DNA from: Rhodospirillales bacterium
GTDB taxonomy: Bacteria; Pseudomonadota; Alphaproteobacteria; Rhodospirillales; JABHCV01
Direction: 5' to 3'
Assembly: GCA_016776705.1 (NCBI GenBank)
Contig: JADHSW010000059.1
Coordinates: 1-13,927 of the forward strand
Length of the DNA stretch: 13,927 nt
Both the position numbers and the translations under genes were made by a program. Of the stretch, positions 1 through 7,393 are shown piece after piece. Under the pieces are notes generated by a model. The model saw only the letters and a list, made by a program, of their open reading frames with translations. It made no database searches and had not been told where the DNA came from. Every line of letters starts with the position of its first letter. The stretch's first letter is position 1.

Positions 1-1
1 G

Positions 2-589
2 GCCGAGTTTTGCACTGTCGGCAGTTTTGCCCTGTTGCTGGCACCGGTCTTGAGTTTGTTCGGGATGGAGGTTGTATCGTTTGGCAAGGGGCTCGCAGGC
101 TGGCTTTTCAGTACCCCCATGATCGTGTTCCTTTTCTACACAAAAACAAAACGAACCGGCGATATCATCATCTGGCTTCCGGAGGCCACCTACAGTGAAT
201 TGAACCCGCCTAAGAAATCGACAAAAGCAGACACCAAGTCAGTTTTTTTTCAACGGTGCCTAGGCGTGCTGGACGCTCCTTCAAGGTCCAGCATGTTTCG
301 CTTCGATGTTGAGAACAAGGTGTCATTTCCGTTGTTTGACAAGATCAGGCTTTATTTGCTGCTCGGCCTCTCAACCTCCCCGGTCATACTGCTCGTCTAT
401 GCATTCCTTTTGATGATCTGGACTATTATAGGTTCTTCGGGACTGGCAGGATCGGCAACGGCGGCGTTATTGTTCGGCCTGGTTTTTCAGGGTTCGGTCA
501 TATTGATCCTTACCATTATTGTGACCGTCGTTTCTATTGCTTTCGGCTTTTTGTTCCCAGCGGCAACAGCGAAGCAAGTTCGGGAATAA
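2..589 (+). CDS. Unrecognised integral membrane protein, C-terminal part (5' end outside window)
   Basis: The frame is open from the window edge to a TAA stop at 587-589, so about 195 residues are visible and the true start is probably upstream. An internal TTG at 35 is the first possible start inside the window but has no ribosome binding site. The sequence shows four hydrophobic stretches: two near the visible N-terminus (FALLLAPVLSLFG and a segment ending TPMIVFLFYTK), and two near the C-terminus (LYLLLGLSTSPVILLVYAF, then a long run ending VSIAFGFLFP). Between the pairs lies a polar loop of about 70 residues rich in Lys, Ser and Asp. This suggests a polytopic inner-membrane protein. I do not recognise the family and see no catalytic motif. 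It converges on the histidine kinase gene with only 11 bp between the two stops. Confidence 0.6.
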   Translation, partial: AEFCTVGSFALLLAPVLSLFGMEVVSFGKGLAGWLFSTPMIVFLFYTKTKRTGDIIIWLPEATYSELNPPKKSTKADTKSVFFQRCLGVLDAPSRSSMFRFDVENKVSFPLFDKIRLYLLLGLSTSPVILLVYAFLLMIWTIIGSSGLAGSATAALLFGLVFQGSVILILTIIVTVVSIAFGFLFPAATAKQVRE

Positions 590-600
590 GTCTGTATAAT

Positions 601-3477
601 CTATTCGTCCAGCGCTTTGCGAACGGCAAGGGCGAGTTCGCTTTGTGTATAGGGTTTGCTGACAAGGGTGCTGGAAAGTCTGGCGTAACTGGTGTTGTTG
701 GGCTTCTGGTCGAATTCTTTTCTTTTGGTGAAACCACTGGTTAACAAAACCTTGAGCGATGGATTGATTTCCCGGGCACGGATAGCGAGCTGGTAGCCGT
801 CCATGCCACCGGGCATGATGACATCCGTGAATACCAGGTCGATATCAGCGTTATCCGTGAGCATCTTCAAGGCCTGCTTGGGGGTGTTTGTCGCCAGGGT
901 CCTGTATCCGAGTTCTTCCAGGAAAATGACGGCAATATCGGCCAGGGCTTCCTCGTCATCAACGACAAGGATGGTTTCATTGCCACCGGGCGGATCGATA
1001 TCTTCGGGCCGAAAGGGCAATTTCCCCTTTTCCTTAAAGGCTCGGGGGAAATAAAGACGTATGGTCGTGCCCTCTCCCGGTTCGGAATAGATGTTTATGT
1101 GTCCGCCTGAACGTTTGATAAATCCATAAACCATGCTCAGGCCCAGTCCTGATCCACGGCCCTCCTCCTTCGTCGTGAAGAAGGGCTCAAGTGCTTTTTC
1201 TTTCACATCCGGGTGCATGCCATCGCCGCTATCCGTAATTGCCAGCATCACGAATTCACCCGCCGTGCTTCCCGGATGTCGCTCAGCATAGTTGTCATCC
1301 AGAATTTTGTTGGATGTTTCGATCACCAGTGTTCCGCCAGTCGGCATGGCATCCCGGGCGTTAAGTGATATGTTTAGAATGGCATCCTGCAGGTCGCCTG
1401 GGTCAACGTTTACGAGCCACAGATCGTCTTCAAGATGGTGTCCAATATTGATTGCCACGGTCAGTGATCTGGTGATCAGTTGGTCAAACTGACCAATCGT
1501 CTCGTTTAGAGAAACCACAGTTGAGCCGTCCGCTTCCTTGCGCGAAAATCCAAGAAGTTTTCTGGTTAATTCAGCGCCCCGCTTTGCGCCATTGCGCGCA
1601 GTGGCGATACGGCCAAGAATTTTTTCATTGTCGCCGGCAAGCTGTTCAATAATTTCCAGGTTACCCATGACGATGCCCAGAATATTGTTGAAGTCGTGGG
1701 CGATGCCTCCTGATAGCTGGCCGACAGCCTCCATCTTTTGCGCCCGGCGGGCATGTTCCTCAAAATTCTTTCGTTCGCTGATGTCTTCGTGTGTGGTTAT
1801 GACCTCGGCCCAGTCAGCTTCACGGCCTTTGACAATGCGCGAAATGCAATTCAATTGAAATGTGGAATTATCCTTTCGCGTGTCCCTTATTTCCCGGGAA
1901 AACATCATTTCCCCGTGGGCGAAGGCGGATATCTCTTCCAGAAAGAACTGGAGCCATTCTGAATCGTTTTGGAAAACGTATGAGCTGTCAAAGCGTAAAT
2001 ATTCCTCAACAGACGAGGTGCCGTACAAGGCCAGTTGGGTGTCATTTACTGCGACCAATCGAATTCTTTTAATTGCCTCGTTCAAGTCGCCCTTGTGGCT
2101 TTTAAAATGGGCGTGAAAATCCGTAACGCCATCTTCTGCCAACTGATTGATCAGGGTTTTTACGGCTGAATAATCTTCCAGGGATACTCCCATGTGGGAC
2201 TGGTGATAAAGGGTTCGAAAACGTTCCTCACTTTTTTGCAAGGTTGCCTCGGCCAGCTTTCGCTCGGTGATGTCAATGATGGTGATGGAGACGCTCTTGT
2301 ACCCTTCTTCTGTTTCGGGAATGCGAAAGGAAATAATGGCATCAATGTTTTTCCCATCAAGGGTATTAAAAACGGTTTCAGAACGGAAAACTTTCTTGCC
2401 GTCCCATATGGCGCAAAGCTCCTCTATGAAAATATCAATGGCATTTGGCCCAAAGGTTTTTTCGATATGGAAAAGTAATTCATCTTCAGTCTTTGCCCCA
2501 AATAACTTCAGTGTCGCCTCGTTGACATGAATGACTTTGATCAGCCCTACCAGGTCCCATGCAATGTGATGATTATTGGTGAGATGTTGACGAAGATCGG
2601 TTACGCCATCCTGGCGGATATTCCTGAGGGCGTCGCAGACATCCGACAGGTCTTCATGCCATATGGAAACTTCGTTGGTTTCAAACAGGGTTTTGTAACG
2701 TTCCCGGGTCTCGCGCAAGGCTTCTTCTGCAATCCTTTGTACGTCTTCACGTTTCTTGCCGCGCCAGGTTATAAAGCCGATGACCAGCACGCCAAGTGAC
2801 CAGATACCACCATGGGTGCCAAGCAGGATGTTTTTGCTTTGATTTTCGATTGCCAGATATCTGGACAAGGGTACCGAAACACTGGCGCCACCACGCAGAT
2901 CACCCTCCTTGAAGCCAAGATGACCATGACATTTCATGCAGCCCTGCTCCATGAACATAGGGCGCATTAGTCGCACGTAAGGCTGTTTCCCGATTGTCGA
3001 AATTTCGATAATTTCCGGGGTGCCGCTCTTAAGCATTTTAAGGGTAGTCAGTTCCCAGGGGTCGGCTTCATTGGCCGGATTTAGCAGTATCTCTCCGGTA
3101 ATTTTCCCCCTGGTTCCGTTTAGTTCTTCGAACTCTTCGCTCGTCTGATGCATCATGTAGGCGGGGTTCATTAGCGTCAGTAATTGACCGTCGGTGGTAG
3201 TGACATCGCGGTTGGGCAAATATTTCAGAAAAGGATCAGGCGGGGCGCGTTCGTCTTTAACAACGTACATTTCCCCGTGCCGGGTTGCCCAAAGACGAAA
3301 AGAATGGTCCTTGTCCCAATTGGCGCGCGCCTCGGCGGTCGCCAGAAAGATCGTCTGGTCCTTTAAATTGCGGACATTCCAGAATGCCGAAATGGCGATC
3401 AGCACTGTCCAGATAATTATTAACTGTATGACAATGGGGGCAAGGGAAGACGAATTAAGAAAAGCTGATTTTGACAT
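601..3477 (-). CDS. Hybrid sensor histidine kinase with periplasmic Tll0287-like (DUF3365) haem-c domain, two PAS domains and a receiver
   Basis: This is a membrane-bound sensor kinase of 958 residues. A first membrane segment (about 14-33) and a second (about 218-238) enclose a periplasmic Tll0287-like/DUF3365 domain. That domain ends with C180-M-K-C183-H184, a CxxCH site for covalent c-type haem. Two related PAS domains follow (about 258-408 and 418-570). The kinase core has the phospho-acceptor H594 in GGIAHDFNN, an N box with N702 and N706, a G1 box DSGDG at 749-753, and the F/G2 region FFTTKEEGRGSGLGL. A C-terminal receiver (about 835-955) has acidic D840/D841, phospho-acceptor D885 in FTDVIMPGGMDG, and K941. 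It should autophosphorylate H594 and pass the phosphate to D885; no separate response regulator or Hpt protein is in view. I infer redox or diatomic-gas sensing from the haem motif; the ligand is unknown. The gene follows the DUF2064 gene on the same strand after 99 bp. No clear Shine-Dalgarno precedes the ATG. Confidence 0.93.
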   Translation of the reverse strand: MSKSAFLNSSSLAPIVIQLIIIWTVLIAISAFWNVRNLKDQTIFLATAEARANWDKDHSFRLWATRHGEMYVVKDERAPPDPFLKYLPNRDVTTTDGQLLTLMNPAYMMHQTSEEFEELNGTRGKITGEILLNPANEADPWELTTLKMLKSGTPEIIEISTIGKQPYVRLMRPMFMEQGCMKCHGHLGFKEGDLRGGASVSVPLSRYLAIENQSKNILLGTHGGIWSLGVLVIGFITWRGKKREDVQRIAEEALRETRERYKTLFETNEVSIWHEDLSDVCDALRNIRQDGVTDLRQHLTNNHHIAWDLVGLIKVIHVNEATLKLFGAKTEDELLFHIEKTFGPNAIDIFIEELCAIWDGKKVFRSETVFNTLDGKNIDAIISFRIPETEEGYKSVSITIIDITERKLAEATLQKSEERFRTLYHQSHMGVSLEDYSAVKTLINQLAEDGVTDFHAHFKSHKGDLNEAIKRIRLVAVNDTQLALYGTSSVEEYLRFDSSYVFQNDSEWLQFFLEEISAFAHGEMMFSREIRDTRKDNSTFQLNCISRIVKGREADWAEVITTHEDISERKNFEEHARRAQKMEAVGQLSGGIAHDFNNILGIVMGNLEIIEQLAGDNEKILGRIATARNGAKRGAELTRKLLGFSRKEADGSTVVSLNETIGQFDQLITRSLTVAINIGHHLEDDLWLVNVDPGDLQDAILNISLNARDAMPTGGTLVIETSNKILDDNYAERHPGSTAGEFVMLAITDSGDGMHPDVKEKALEPFFTTKEEGRGSGLGLSMVYGFIKRSGGHINIYSEPGEGTTIRLYFPRAFKEKGKLPFRPEDIDPPGGNETILVVDDEEALADIAVIFLEELGYRTLATNTPKQALKMLTDNADIDLVFTDVIMPGGMDGYQLAIRAREINPSLKVLLTSGFTKRKEFDQKPNNTSYARLSSTLVSKPYTQSELALAVRKALDE

Positions 3478-3576
3478 GGTCGAATATTTTCATTCATTAA
3501 CCCGCAAAGAGCAATTTCTTTCCCTGTTTCAATGGCTTCACAGGAACTGACGAATGCCCGCAAGGCTCCCTTTCGG

Positions 3577-4182
3577 CTAAGACGAAAGGCGTTGCCATCT
3601 ACGGTAGGCCGCTCCTTCGTCCACATCATCCAGGGTTTCAAGCAGGGCAACTTTTACGTCGTTCTTTTGTAATGTGTTAAGGGTATCGGCCAGGGTGTGT
3701 TCGCTCGACCAGCGGACGTTTGAAAAAAGGTCTGGTGTCCTGGGTGAACGCCTGGCCCCGACCAGCCAATAACCGCCATCCGCTGCTGGGCCGAAGACCG
3801 CGTCATGATGACCAAGCGCCTTGAAGGCATTTTCAATATGATCGGGACGGATCGCTGGAACATCGGTGCCGATGATAACAACTGGACCGGACGGCATCTG
3901 GCGCATCGCCCGGTCCATGCGCTGGCCTATATCTCCCCCACCCTGTTTGACAGGTTGGAAAGAAGAGGGCCAGAAAGGATGCCTGTTGATGGCGCTGTCA
4001 GGGCTTAACGAAAGCCAGCAACGCCAGCGTTCTTCCTGTCCCAGTCGTCGCGTTACATCCGACAAGATGCGGCGATAAAACCGCGTCGCGGCGACCGTTC
4101 CGATATCACGCCCAAGGCGCGTTTTGACCTGGCCAAGAAGGGGTTCTTTGGCGAATACGACAAGATGTCGATTTTGTTTCAT
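3577..4182 (-). CDS. TIGR04282-family (DUF2064) glycosyltransferase/nucleotidyltransferase-like protein
   Basis: This is a cytosolic GT-A-fold protein of 201 residues. The N-terminus LVVFAKEPLLGQVKTRLG (residues 7-24) is the family signature: a sugar-nucleotide-binding loop followed by a VKTRL motif. GTDVPAI (105-111) is the expected metal/nucleotide-binding acidic motif, and GPAADGGYWLVG (131-142) is the conserved glycine-rich segment. I chose the ATG at 4182 over one 17 codons upstream because it overlaps the stop of the preceding gene as ATGA (4179-4182), typical of translational coupling, and because homologues start just before the FAKEP motif. The family name refers to arsenosugar biosynthesis, but members are widespread and the true substrate is mostly unproven. 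Tight coupling with the TIGR04283 gene suggests the two act together in transferring a sugar. Family assignment is firm; the reaction is not. Confidence 0.88.
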   Translation of the reverse strand: MKQNRHLVVFAKEPLLGQVKTRLGRDIGTVAATRFYRRILSDVTRRLGQEERWRCWLSLSPDSAINRHPFWPSSFQPVKQGGGDIGQRMDRAMRQMPSGPVVIIGTDVPAIRPDHIENAFKALGHHDAVFGPAADGGYWLVGARRSPRTPDLFSNVRWSSEHTLADTLNTLQKNDVKVALLETLDDVDEGAAYRRWQRLSS

Positions 4183-4877
4183 CTGTAAATTTTCGAAATC
4201 AGGCGTGTCGGAACGCCCAGGAAATAGAGGCAAAGGCAGAACAGGTTTTTCATGGGCCTGAAGAAATAACCGTCGCGACGGTATTTGTCCGCCGATGTGA
4301 TAGCCTTCGCCTTAAAGACGTGCAGTCTGTCCCTTCCAATTCGGCGGATGATTTCCACGTCTTCCATAATGGCAAAGGGCGCGTATCCGTGCAGGTCATG
4401 ATAGAGCGAGCGGCTCATTAACAAGCCCTGATCGCCGTATGGCAGGGCAAGAATTTTGGTGCGCCAGTTGACGATAGCTTCCAGCACGTTGGCGGCAGGG
4501 GTATCGTCGTCCAAAAGAAAACTGAAAACCGCGGCATGACGATAATTTGCGTCATCATTCATGAACCGCTCAGCTTCTTCGAACCAGCCGGAGCTCAGTT
4601 CGGTATCGGCATGCAAAAACAAAAACCAATAGCCCCTGGCCCTTAAGCCCCCTGCGGCTAGTTGTTTGCCGCGGCCGGGCTCACTTTTAACGATTTGGGC
4701 TCCACGGAGGCGGGCCTCGTCGACGGTTTGATCTTCAGAGCCACCATCGACGACGACGATGTCATAACGACAGCGTATGCCATCCTTTTTCAGGGCGTCG
4801 ATGGTGGACCCGATGTTGTACCCTTCATTCAGGGTCGGGATGATAATGCTTAAAGTTGGGCGATCCTTGCTTAACAT
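4179..4877 (-). CDS. TIGR04283-family glycosyltransferase (GT2)
   Basis: This is a family-2 glycosyltransferase of 232 residues. The N-terminal LSIIIPTLNEGYNI (residues 9-22) is the nucleotide-sugar-binding start of the GT-A fold, followed by VVVDGGSEDQT (41-51), RGKQLAAG (69-76) and the metal-binding LHADT (88-92), which stands in for the DxD motif. Further on come YGDQGLLMSR, MEDVEIIRRI and SADKYRRDGYF, the acceptor-side signatures of this subfamily. The C-terminal stretch LFCLCLYFLGVPTRLISKIYR is hydrophobic and may contact the membrane. The stop overlaps the DUF2064 start by ATGA, a common pairing for these two families. A GAGGA sequence abuts the ATG with no spacer, so the precise start is a little uncertain. 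Donor and acceptor cannot be read from the sequence; the 'arsenosugar' label of the family is not evidence of that product here. Confidence 0.9.
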   Translation of the reverse strand: MLSKDRPTLSIIIPTLNEGYNIGSTIDALKKDGIRCRYDIVVVDGGSEDQTVDEARLRGAQIVKSEPGRGKQLAAGGLRARGYWFLFLHADTELSSGWFEEAERFMNDDANYRHAAVFSFLLDDDTPAANVLEAIVNWRTKILALPYGDQGLLMSRSLYHDLHGYAPFAIMEDVEIIRRIGRDRLHVFKAKAITSADKYRRDGYFFRPMKNLFCLCLYFLGVPTRLISKIYR

Positions 4878-4922
4878 TCCTCATGCATAGCATAAAGGGA
4901 CTACCCGCTGGCAAGGCCGACA

Positions 4923-5141
4923 TTAAGCCCGAAACAGGGCCGACATGCGGTTCCAGCTTCGCTCCACAGCATTAACCGCGTGCAGGGTTCCGGAACTGAT
5001 CATATCCGATACACTGATCGGGGCCGGGTTGACGGTGAAACGGTTCTGGGTGTGTGTGTTGACTCGCGGATTTGGGCTCATCTCCCGGGCCAGCCGGTTG
5101 TAGTTCCTGCGGTCTCTGTTTAACAAATAATACGGTGTCAT
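4923..5141 (-). CDS. Small orphan protein (72 aa), function unknown
   Basis: This short reading frame has the best ribosome binding site in its neighbourhood: GAGAGGAA at 5149-5156, seven bases ahead of the ATG. It also has a candidate promoter, and it ends 45 bp before the glycosyltransferase start on the same strand, so I treat it as real. The product is hydrophilic, rich in Asn, Arg and Ser, with no cysteine, signal peptide or membrane segment. The N-terminus YYLLNRDRRNYNRLAREM looks like a basic amphipathic helix, and the C-terminus WNRMSALFRA looks like a second short helix. It lacks the RDIGL-type motif expected of a DUF1127 protein. It is divergent from a LysR-type regulator, the usual position for a LysR target gene. 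I do not recognise the family. Confidence 0.6.
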   Translation of the reverse strand: MTPYYLLNRDRRNYNRLAREMSPNPRVNTHTQNRFTVNPAPISVSDMISSGTLHAVNAVERSWNRMSALFRA

Positions 5142-5192
5142 GGTTAAGTTCCTCTCTTGTGTGGATTTTGGTGTGATCAGGATATGACAATA

Positions 5193-5221
5193 GAATTAGG
5201 AGTTTTATGGCGTATCGACAA
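5193..5221 (-). promoter_or_regulatory. Candidate sigma-70-like promoter for the small orphan gene
   Basis: Reading leftward, TTGTCG (5221-5216) is followed after 17 bases by TAATTC (5198-5193). This would start transcription near 5186 and give a leader of about 45 bases containing the strong GAGAGGAA ribosome binding site. The -35 hexamer overlaps that of the rightward promoter almost completely. Found by eye only. Confidence 0.35.
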
Positions 5222-5244
5222 ACGAGTAGTTCTCAGCATATGAT
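5215..5244 (+). promoter_or_regulatory. Candidate sigma-70-like promoter for the LysR regulator gene
   Basis: TCGACA (5215-5220) and TATGAT (5239-5244) each match the consensus -35 and -10 at five of six positions and are 18 bases apart. The start point would be near 5251, leaving a leader of under 20 bases before the ATG at 5269, with a weak AAGG (5256-5259) as ribosome binding site. Confidence 0.45.
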
Positions 5245-5245
5245 A

Positions 5246-5256
5246 TAGAAATTCTA
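5246..5256. promoter_or_regulatory. Inverted repeat TAGAAATTCTA at the LysR gene start point, possible operator
   Basis: This is an 11-base dyad with five-base arms (TAGAA/TTCTA) just downstream of the -10 hexamer, where a bound protein would block initiation. A related half-site, TAGAATTAG, occurs at 5191-5199 on the far side of the promoters and overlaps the leftward -10. Two related sites flanking overlapping promoters would suit LysR autorepression, but an A/T-rich dyad of this size can occur by chance. Confidence 0.3.
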
Positions 5257-5268
5257 AGGTATAAAGTT

Positions 5269-6168
5269 ATGTATCGTCGACTGCCGCCGTTAAATTCGTT
5301 ACGCTCCTTTGAGGCCGCAGCCCGCCATTTGAGCTTTACAAAAGCCGCGGCGGAACTGAACGTGACTCCCGCAGCTGTTAGCCATCAGGTCAAGGCGCTG
5401 GAGGACCTTGTCGGCGGTCCGCTGTTCAAGCGTTTGACCCGGGCGCTGAAATTAACCGACCGTGGTCGCGCCGCCTTGCCGCTTTTAAGCGAAGGTCTGG
5501 ACCGATTGGAGGAGGGGGCGCGCCTTATGGGGACGGCAAGGGAAAAAAATGTGTTGATCGTGACCACGGCGCCAACTTTTGCCGCCAGATGGCTGGTGCC
5601 CCGCCTGGACTCCTTTCAACGGGCACATCCCGATATCAATATTCGTATTGATGCCACCGTCGCCGCCATTGACTTGCGTCGTGACGAGGTTGATGTGGCC
5701 ATCCGTTTCGGATCTGGTGACTATCCGGGGTACCGGGTCGATTTGCTTTTTAACGAAGAAGTTTTCCCTGTATGCAGCCCGTCGCTGCTTGCCGGTGTTA
5801 CTGATCTTACACCCAATGACCTGTCCAAATTCACGTTGCTGCATACCTCCTTTGCCACGTCGACCGGATTTCGTGTCGACTGGAGAATGTGGTTGAAGAC
5901 GGTCGGAGCGATGAATGTGGATTGGCAACGGGGGCCTGTGTTTTCCAGTGACACCCTGACGGTCCAGGCGGCACTTATGGGGCAGGGCGTCGCCCTGCCA
6001 AACGGGGCCGCTGTTAGGGATGACTTGAAGGCGGGACGGCTCATCCGACCCTTTGACCTGTCGATAGAATCTGACTTCGCCTATTACCTGCTGACACCGC
6101 TTGAAACCACGGATGATCCGGCCATCGACGCCTTTAGGGAATGGATACTCGGCGAGGTATGTTCTTGA
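5269..6168 (+). CDS. LysR-family transcriptional regulator, GcvA-like
   Basis: The 299 residues make a complete LysR regulator. The N-terminus LPPLNSLRSFEAAARHLSFTKAAAELNV (residues 5-32) and TPAAVSHQVKALED (33-46) form the winged helix-turn-helix, with the wording typical of the GcvA/AmpR branch. A linker helix follows to about residue 88. The effector-binding domain (about 92-297) contains the usual TAPTFAARWLVPRL opening and the DVAIRFGSGDYPG segment of GcvA-like proteins. Such proteins act as tetramers bound beside their own promoter and often control the divergent gene, here the small orphan protein. The radical SAM gene follows after 30 bp on the same strand and could be co-transcribed. 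The effector cannot be deduced; glycine or a cell-wall-derived ligand is only a guess from relatives. Confidence 0.93.
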   Translation: MYRRLPPLNSLRSFEAAARHLSFTKAAAELNVTPAAVSHQVKALEDLVGGPLFKRLTRALKLTDRGRAALPLLSEGLDRLEEGARLMGTAREKNVLIVTTAPTFAARWLVPRLDSFQRAHPDINIRIDATVAAIDLRRDEVDVAIRFGSGDYPGYRVDLLFNEEVFPVCSPSLLAGVTDLTPNDLSKFTLLHTSFATSTGFRVDWRMWLKTVGAMNVDWQRGPVFSSDTLTVQAALMGQGVALPNGAAVRDDLKAGRLIRPFDLSIESDFAYYLLTPLETTDDPAIDAFREWILGEVCS

Positions 6169-6198
6169 TATGTTCCTAGTTATGGTCTACGATTTACC

Positions 6199-7287
6199 AT
6201 GATTGATGTTAAGGCCGATTTTGCCCTGAAAGGACGCGGCGCGCTGGCCAACCAGACGGGCAGGCACGAACCCCTGCAGCGGGTCGCCATCGACGATGGA
6301 TGGGATTTTGCTGATGATGACCTGCCGCCCCTGCGTACCACCGTCACCAATGAATCCTGCCGTACGGCGATCACGTTCAATAAATCCCCCGACCTGCCTT
6401 TTGACAGATCAATCAACCCTTACCGGGGGTGCGAGCATGGCTGCGCCTACTGTTATGCAAGGCCGTCCCACGCCAACATGGGGCTCTCGCCCGGCCTTGA
6501 TTTTGAAAGTCGGCTGTTCGCCAAATCAAATATTGTTGATGCCCTGGAAAAGCAAATACGCAAGCCTGGTTACGCTTGCCGCGCCATTATGTTAGGCGCC
6601 AACACGGACCCTTATCAGCCAATCGAAAAGACCCGTCAGCTAAGTCGTAAAATTCTTCAGCTGCTTTCGGACTATCAGCATCCCGTTGCTATTGTCACCA
6701 AATCAACCATGGTGGCGCGCGATCTGGATATCCTTGGTCCGATGGCAGAAAAAGGCCTGACTTCGGTGGCGATATCGGTGACGACCCTGGACAGGCACTT
6801 GTCTCGCAAGCTTGAACCCCGGGCCCCGGCACCTGGAAAGCGCCTGGAAACCATCAGGCAGTTGACGGCGGCGGGCGTACCGGTGACGGTCTTTGCCTCG
6901 CCGATGATACCATTCCTGAACGATGCCGAACTGGACGCCATTCTCGCGGCAGGAGCTGCGGCCGGGGCGACATCGGCAGCCTATATATTGTTGCGCTTGT
7001 CCCTTGAGTTGAAGGAGTTGTTCGCAGACTGGCTTGACGCTCATGCACCCGGCAAGAAGGATCATGTGCTTAGCCTGCTGAAACAGAACCGGGGCGGCGA
7101 GTTGAACGATTCAACCTTTGGCAAGCGTATGACCGGCAGCGGCCCGCTGGCTCAGTTGCTGGCGAAACGCTTTAAAGTATCGTGTGCAAGACTTGGCCTC
7201 GATGCGGCCAATTCCCACGAATTGTCACTGGATTGCGGGTTATTCAGCCGACCCCTGCGCATGGGGGATCAGTTGGCCCTGCTTTAA
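6199..7287 (+). CDS. PA0069-family radical SAM protein (SplB-like, COG1533)
   Basis: This cytosolic iron-sulfur enzyme has 362 residues. The 4Fe-4S/SAM motif is RGCEHGCAYCYARPSH, with ligands C78, C82 and C85 in the CxxxCxxC spacing. It is followed by a TIM-barrel-like region with LGANTDPYQPIEKT (substrate/SAM side) and VAIVTKSTMVARDLDIL. The N-terminal GRGALANQTGRHEP is characteristic of the PA0069 family. Its relatives include spore photoproduct lyase, but the real reaction of this family is not known to me, and the distinct C-terminal region argues against simple photoproduct repair. The ATG at 6199 lacks a clear Shine-Dalgarno but fits the family N-terminus. It lies 30 bp behind the LysR gene and 106 bp ahead of rnhB, on the same strand. 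Confidence 0.9.
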   Translation: MIDVKADFALKGRGALANQTGRHEPLQRVAIDDGWDFADDDLPPLRTTVTNESCRTAITFNKSPDLPFDRSINPYRGCEHGCAYCYARPSHANMGLSPGLDFESRLFAKSNIVDALEKQIRKPGYACRAIMLGANTDPYQPIEKTRQLSRKILQLLSDYQHPVAIVTKSTMVARDLDILGPMAEKGLTSVAISVTTLDRHLSRKLEPRAPAPGKRLETIRQLTAAGVPVTVFASPMIPFLNDAELDAILAAGAAAGATSAAYILLRLSLELKELFADWLDAHAPGKKDHVLSLLKQNRGGELNDSTFGKRMTGSGPLAQLLAKRFKVSCARLGLDAANSHELSLDCGLFSRPLRMGDQLALL

Positions 7288-7393
7288 CCCTTCAAGGGCC
7301 TGAAATTGCCCACGGCGAGAATTTTTCACAATATGACAAAAAAATGGTTCTGATTTGTCTCACCTGCAGTTTTGGGCGTGATATGCTCCGGCC

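Noticed and set aside
3194..3550. Rightward reading frame of 118 codons opposite the kinase start
   Set aside because: It lies antisense to the well-supported histidine kinase and its leader, has no ribosome binding site and shows no recognisable family.
7104..7119. Palindrome GTTGAACGATTCAAC containing a GATTC site
   Set aside because: It lies inside conserved coding sequence of the radical SAM gene with no promoter nearby; probably chance.
3577..7287. An arsenosugar gene cluster made of the two glycosyltransferases and the radical SAM protein
   Set aside because: The radical SAM protein belongs to the PA0069/SplB-like family, is on the opposite strand and is separated by a LysR regulator; no arsenic methyltransferase is present.
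7275..7300. GGCCCT/AGGGCC inverted repeat at the end of the radical SAM gene as a terminator
   Set aside because: Six-pair stem, 14-base loop, no T run; it also overlaps the coding end. It is more likely chance.
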